Source: Bedellia somnulentella (lineage: Eukaryota > Arthropoda > Insecta > Lepidoptera > Bedelliidae). From it: a stretch of DNA of 64,000 bases. Below are positions 60,554 to 64,000 of this stretch, piece after piece (position 1 is the first letter of the stretch; each line of letters begins with the position of its first letter). The stretch is from assembly GCA_963576735.1 (NCBI GenBank), contig OY755173.1, forward strand, positions 8,402,873 to 8,466,872, given 5' to 3'. A program made the position numbers and the translations under genes. The notes under the pieces were generated by a model. The model was not told the DNA's origin. It saw only the letters and a program-made list of their open reading frames with translations, and made no database searches.

Positions 60554-60643
60554 CATCATAAACATACATAAACTCACGGCTATAAATACCTAGAAGGGGT
60601 AGCCAGAGCTAAGGAATTAGAAATTCCTCAGCCACTTTTGGGA
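60554..60643 (-). mobile_element. Family B, 5'-truncated with perfect target duplication
   Basis: Only the tail-proximal 90 bp is present, ending in CTCAGCCACTTTTGGGA. CATACGAATATA (60542-60553 and 60644-60655) flanks it exactly. This is strong support for LINE-type insertion. Confidence 0.92.
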
Positions 60644-61179
60644 CATACGAATATATGTTAGTTTAGTCTATGAATGAAGAATGCAGTCTCACGGTGCTCG
60701 TTTATCAAGATCGCCATCTGATTGGGGCGCGGGCGCGGCGCGGCTCAGCTGCGTTTTATTGTCGAATTACCGCCTGCCTATTCAAATTTTAATTTATTTC
60801 CACTTCTATACTCAAATATTTATACCATCTATTTTCTTAGCTATTCATTTATTATTTTGCTTGAGGTGATTTCAGGAAGAAATATTAATGATGGGTTGTT
60901 CAATCAAACGTGAATATTTGAAGGTTTATTATTGCTTTATTATTATATAAGTTATCTTGTTTTAAAAAACAATATCATCAAAAATTAAACAATATTTGTA
61001 CTGTTTTTGAAAAAACCCATAAATCCCTGCTCAATAGGAAAACCAACTATGGGACGCCAAAAAATATAATTAGTTATTTATGTTCCTTCACGATGTATTC
61101 CAACACTAAATGTTAAAAAAGTTAATACAATAGTTTATGAAAATAACTAAAATGGAATAATTGAAGTTGATTCCTTGAC

Positions 61180-61320
61180 ATAATCAAAAGGGTCCTAAGA
61201 GCTTTCAGGCCGGTCGAGTCGTAAATAACATAGAGCATTGTTTTACGCTCGCTCATTACATAGATTGTGCCAGGGGTGGAAATATTAAGGTTGTAATGGA
61301 TTTCCAAAGGACGCCCCATG
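61180..61320. promoter_or_regulatory. Candidate conserved non-coding block
   Basis: CTTTCAGGCCGGTCGAGTCG, TTTACGCTCGCTCATTACAT, GTGCCAGGGGTGG. GC-elevated, no credible ORF. Confidence 0.25.
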
Positions 61321-61764
61321 AAAGAATCGCTTCATGATTAATGCCGCTTGCCTGATTGTTTTATGTTTAAATTTTACTCGTTTTAATCCGCCGTGTTTTA
61401 TTGTGTTTTGTGGAATGTTGAAATAGGAGTTTTACGCCAGGTTTAAATAATTTTTTAAGTTTAAGCATACTCCAATTATGAAGGTAATATTGTCTTATCA
61501 ATAATATTAATTTTGTATAGCTTGCAGAATTAACAAGGAAAATAGCAACCAGCATTCTGTTTACCTTGGTGGGACTTGATTGAGTCATAACACTTATATA
61601 CATATTAAATTCTAAAACCTTACCCCATTAGAGAATTAATTATTTTACCAATATTTAAACAAACCTAAATATCTATCTCAAAGCTTATGGTGATAATAAC
61701 ATACAAATATAATTCAACAAATCAAACCGTGAATTTAAAGCAAAACCATTTTAAAATACGTTAG

Positions 61765-61935
61765 CATTTTTGCAGCTCGCCCGTGCAAACATTTACAATG
61801 AAAAGCCACAAGTCACGTTTGCGACAAAATCTAGCGAGTCGCATTCCGCCGTTATCTGTCGAATCAATTAAAGCCGATATAAAAGGGGACTCGAGTCGCG
61901 CCACGCACCGACCGATCCAGAACCTCCTCACATAT
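61765..61935. promoter_or_regulatory. Candidate conserved non-coding block
   Basis: AGCTCGCCCGTGCAAAC, GCATTCCGCCGTTATCTGTC, CGAGTCGCGCCACGCACCG. A 64-codon frame crosses it without family resemblance. Confidence 0.22.
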
Positions 61936-62380
61936 TTTAAAGGTTCTTTAGGTTTTTTTTATTTTAAAAGCATGTGAACAAAATATGAAAATAAAATATT
62001 TGGTAAGGTTTTAAAAAGAACTGGAATAGATATTTTCATAATAAATAATTGTAGAATAAAGGTATATGAATAAAATTAATAAGTAACCCTACTTTTGTTT
62101 GAATATTATAAACAAAAAAGTTATAAACTTTGATTTCGCATTTAACTTTTGCGGTTTTTTTTATATTTAAGAAATAAAACACAACACACTTAGATGAAAT
62201 AACAGCTTTTTTTCAGTTAAAATAATCATATGGCTTGTCTAAAAATAAGATTGTGAAAACTTTCAAATGGCAAATGGAGAACTATAGTTAGTATTTAGGA
62301 TTGTATAAGAAGTTTTAAATAATCCTAAGGATATAAAATGAATAAAATATTTCAAATACATTATATTAACCAAAGAAGCA

Positions 62381-62747
62381 ACCGTGATAGCCCAGTGGGT
62401 AGAACACTCGGTTAACGTGCAAACGACTAGTGTTCAAATCCTGGGTCGGGCCTACACCAATTTGTCTTTTCTAAAGACATATGTGTGGTTAATTTATCAT
62501 GGTTGTTAACGGTGAGGGAAAACATCGTGAGGAAACCCACATGGCTGAGTTGTACTTAGTCATGTGACAGTGTATTCGTACAAAACGGCGATAGGCTTGC
62601 CCCCTATCACGTGAGTACACTGTCCATGCAAAACGTGGGTACTCTGAACACCAGGTGACAAAGTCACGTGATGTTCAGAAGTATTAGTACCTCTGCCAAC
62701 CCCTTCGGGGATATTCGGCGTGAACGTTTATGCTTATTATGCTTATA
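62381..62747 (+). mobile_element. SINE-A, full-length copy
   Basis: ACCGTGATAGCCCAGTGGGT to CGGCGTGAACGTTTATG with a tail that has drifted to TATGCTTATTATGCTTA. Nearly identical to the copies at 1572 and 22803. No clear target duplication because the flank is AT-rich. Confidence 0.92.
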
Positions 62748-62869
62748 TATTAAATATATATAAATACTCAATCATCGCAAAATTTCAAAGAAGACAAACT
62801 TAACACAACAAACACTCAAGTTATCTTTACCCTTATTTAAATTACTGAGTCAAGATATCTTGTAATAAA

Positions 62870-62990
62870 GCATGGCAGCACAGCAGCACAGGAGGCCAGC
62901 CAGCACACCGGATGTGGCGATCTGGCCTCATCCGCTCCTCGGATCGCAGGCCACTTCCGGCCCCGCCTCACGCCTTCCATACGTTGGCAA
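62870..62990. promoter_or_regulatory. GC-rich patch, unassigned
   Basis: GCAGCACAGCAGCACAGGAG, CATCCGCTCCTCGGATCGCA, CGGCCCCGCCTCACGCC. A 73-codon frame starts at the ATG at 62872. I do not recognise a product; it could be an exon, a promoter segment or chance. Confidence 0.22.
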
Positions 62991-64000
62991 ATTCTATTTG
63001 TTATTTTACGGATTTTCGCTCCACTCTGAAAGCTTCACAAATTCGCTTTTCCAAGCTTTGATTATAATGAAATTAAAACAGTTTTGTTTATAGTACGGTA
63101 ATGTGTTCCTGCTAGAGACGAGACTGAACTTTGCTACGTGTTACTTTACTGTTACGTTCATTATTTCCGTCAGGTCGATTTTATTTTATTAACAAGTTTA
63201 TATTTCGTATTCTGTGCCTAATAACAAAGTGTTTATATATTTACAGATATATTTATTTAAAGTTTGTATGTAACACGCAGCAGAACCTCTGTAATTAATT
63301 TTACAAAACTGTCATCATACTCGTAACGTTAACAAAATCAAGTTTCAAACAAAGATTGCCCAATGATAAACTAAGAAAGATCAAACAAACAGTCAAAGTG
63401 AAATAATTCGTTTTCCAGAGTTAAGAATTAATAACAAAGGAAAGTATTGAGATCGGTAAATTAGTTATATGGGAAGATGCACAAAACAAGCTTACTTTAA
63501 AACTAACTTATTTAATTGAAAAATAACATAAATATTATTTATACAAAATAATATACATATTTAACGAATATGAACACACATATATAACTGCATTCTTTTA
63601 TATATAATATGAACACACATACATATAAACTACATTCTTCTATATATACCTACAAGCAATACAAATACCTAAATAAAATACACAATTTTAGAAATATAAT
63701 TAATACATATAATTTATTGCATAGAACTTAACTTAAAAAAAATCAGTAAAGCTATCGTAAATAATAGCATTATTTTTCAAATAAAATATCGTAGCATCCT
63801 TTGTATCAAGTTTTTGTCACGCGCAGTAGTGTAAAGAAGAGAATTTATGGTACAATATTTTTATGTAGTCTTGAATTGCAAAGCACTGCTAATGCATCAA
63901 CTTGGTTTAATCCGTGACTAGACTTAGTGGGATATTGTCACGAAATGCTACAATGGTTTAAAGAGTAATTAACGTTCTTTATGCACACAGCTTTAACTAC
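62990..64000. other. Non-coding AT-rich end, nothing recognised
   Basis: No gene or repeat family member seen. Related ATGAACACACATATATAAC-type segments at 63570 and 63608 form a small local direct repeat. Confidence 0.5.

Overview
This 64 kb window is AT-rich animal DNA with no recognisable single-copy host gene. The repeat content points to an insect, most likely a moth or butterfly. The evidence is tRNA-headed SINEs with TATGT-type tails, dispersed repeats ending in (TATG)n, and LINE ORF2 tails of the RGRPRK...VSAYPNGN type. The order is an inference; no species can be named. Most long stretches have stops in all frames and look like intergenic or intronic DNA. One 200 bp run of N (13177-13376) is an assembly gap.

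The only long intact ORF is a LINE reverse transcriptase (14989-16719). It keeps YADD and the other RT motifs but lacks the endonuclease, so it is a 5'-truncated copy of a CR1/Jockey-group element. Three other repeat groups dominate. (1) SINE-A, about 360 bp, has a tRNA-like head with A and B boxes, a body with a conserved hairpin and a TATGT tail. Full-length copies lie near 1.6, 22.8 and 62.4 kb, with truncated or diverged copies near 7.6, 11.2, 12.7, 14.7, 27.0, 50.5 and 57.5 kb. (2) Family B, about 250 bp, starts GTGTAGTGTCGGCTTAG and ends in a GCCGTGAGTATATG stem plus (TATG)n; about 24 copies or fragments are present. (3) Short pieces of the C-terminus and 3' end of a second LINE lie near 17.2-17.5, 21.4, 24.4, 36.0, 48.4, 49.2 and 57.2 kb. 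All three groups end in versions of the same 3' sequence, which in the LINE encodes SAYPNGN just before the stop. This suggests both non-autonomous families use that LINE's machinery. Target-site duplications of 7-13 bp, including around 5'-truncated copies, support target-primed reverse transcription.

Other unusual places are a tRNA-like repeat with two copies (28.2 and 58.9 kb), the second beside a near-perfect 79 bp-arm palindrome. There is also a cluster of GCTCCGGGA / ATGGCGG units at 20.05-20.83 kb, a G-quadruplex motif at 26.35 kb, and a hairpin made by inverted duplication inside a family B copy at 56.6 kb. Many GC-elevated blocks with homeodomain-type TAAT sites lie between 43 and 63 kb. 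They could be conserved regulatory elements of a flanking gene outside the window, but that needs cross-species alignment.
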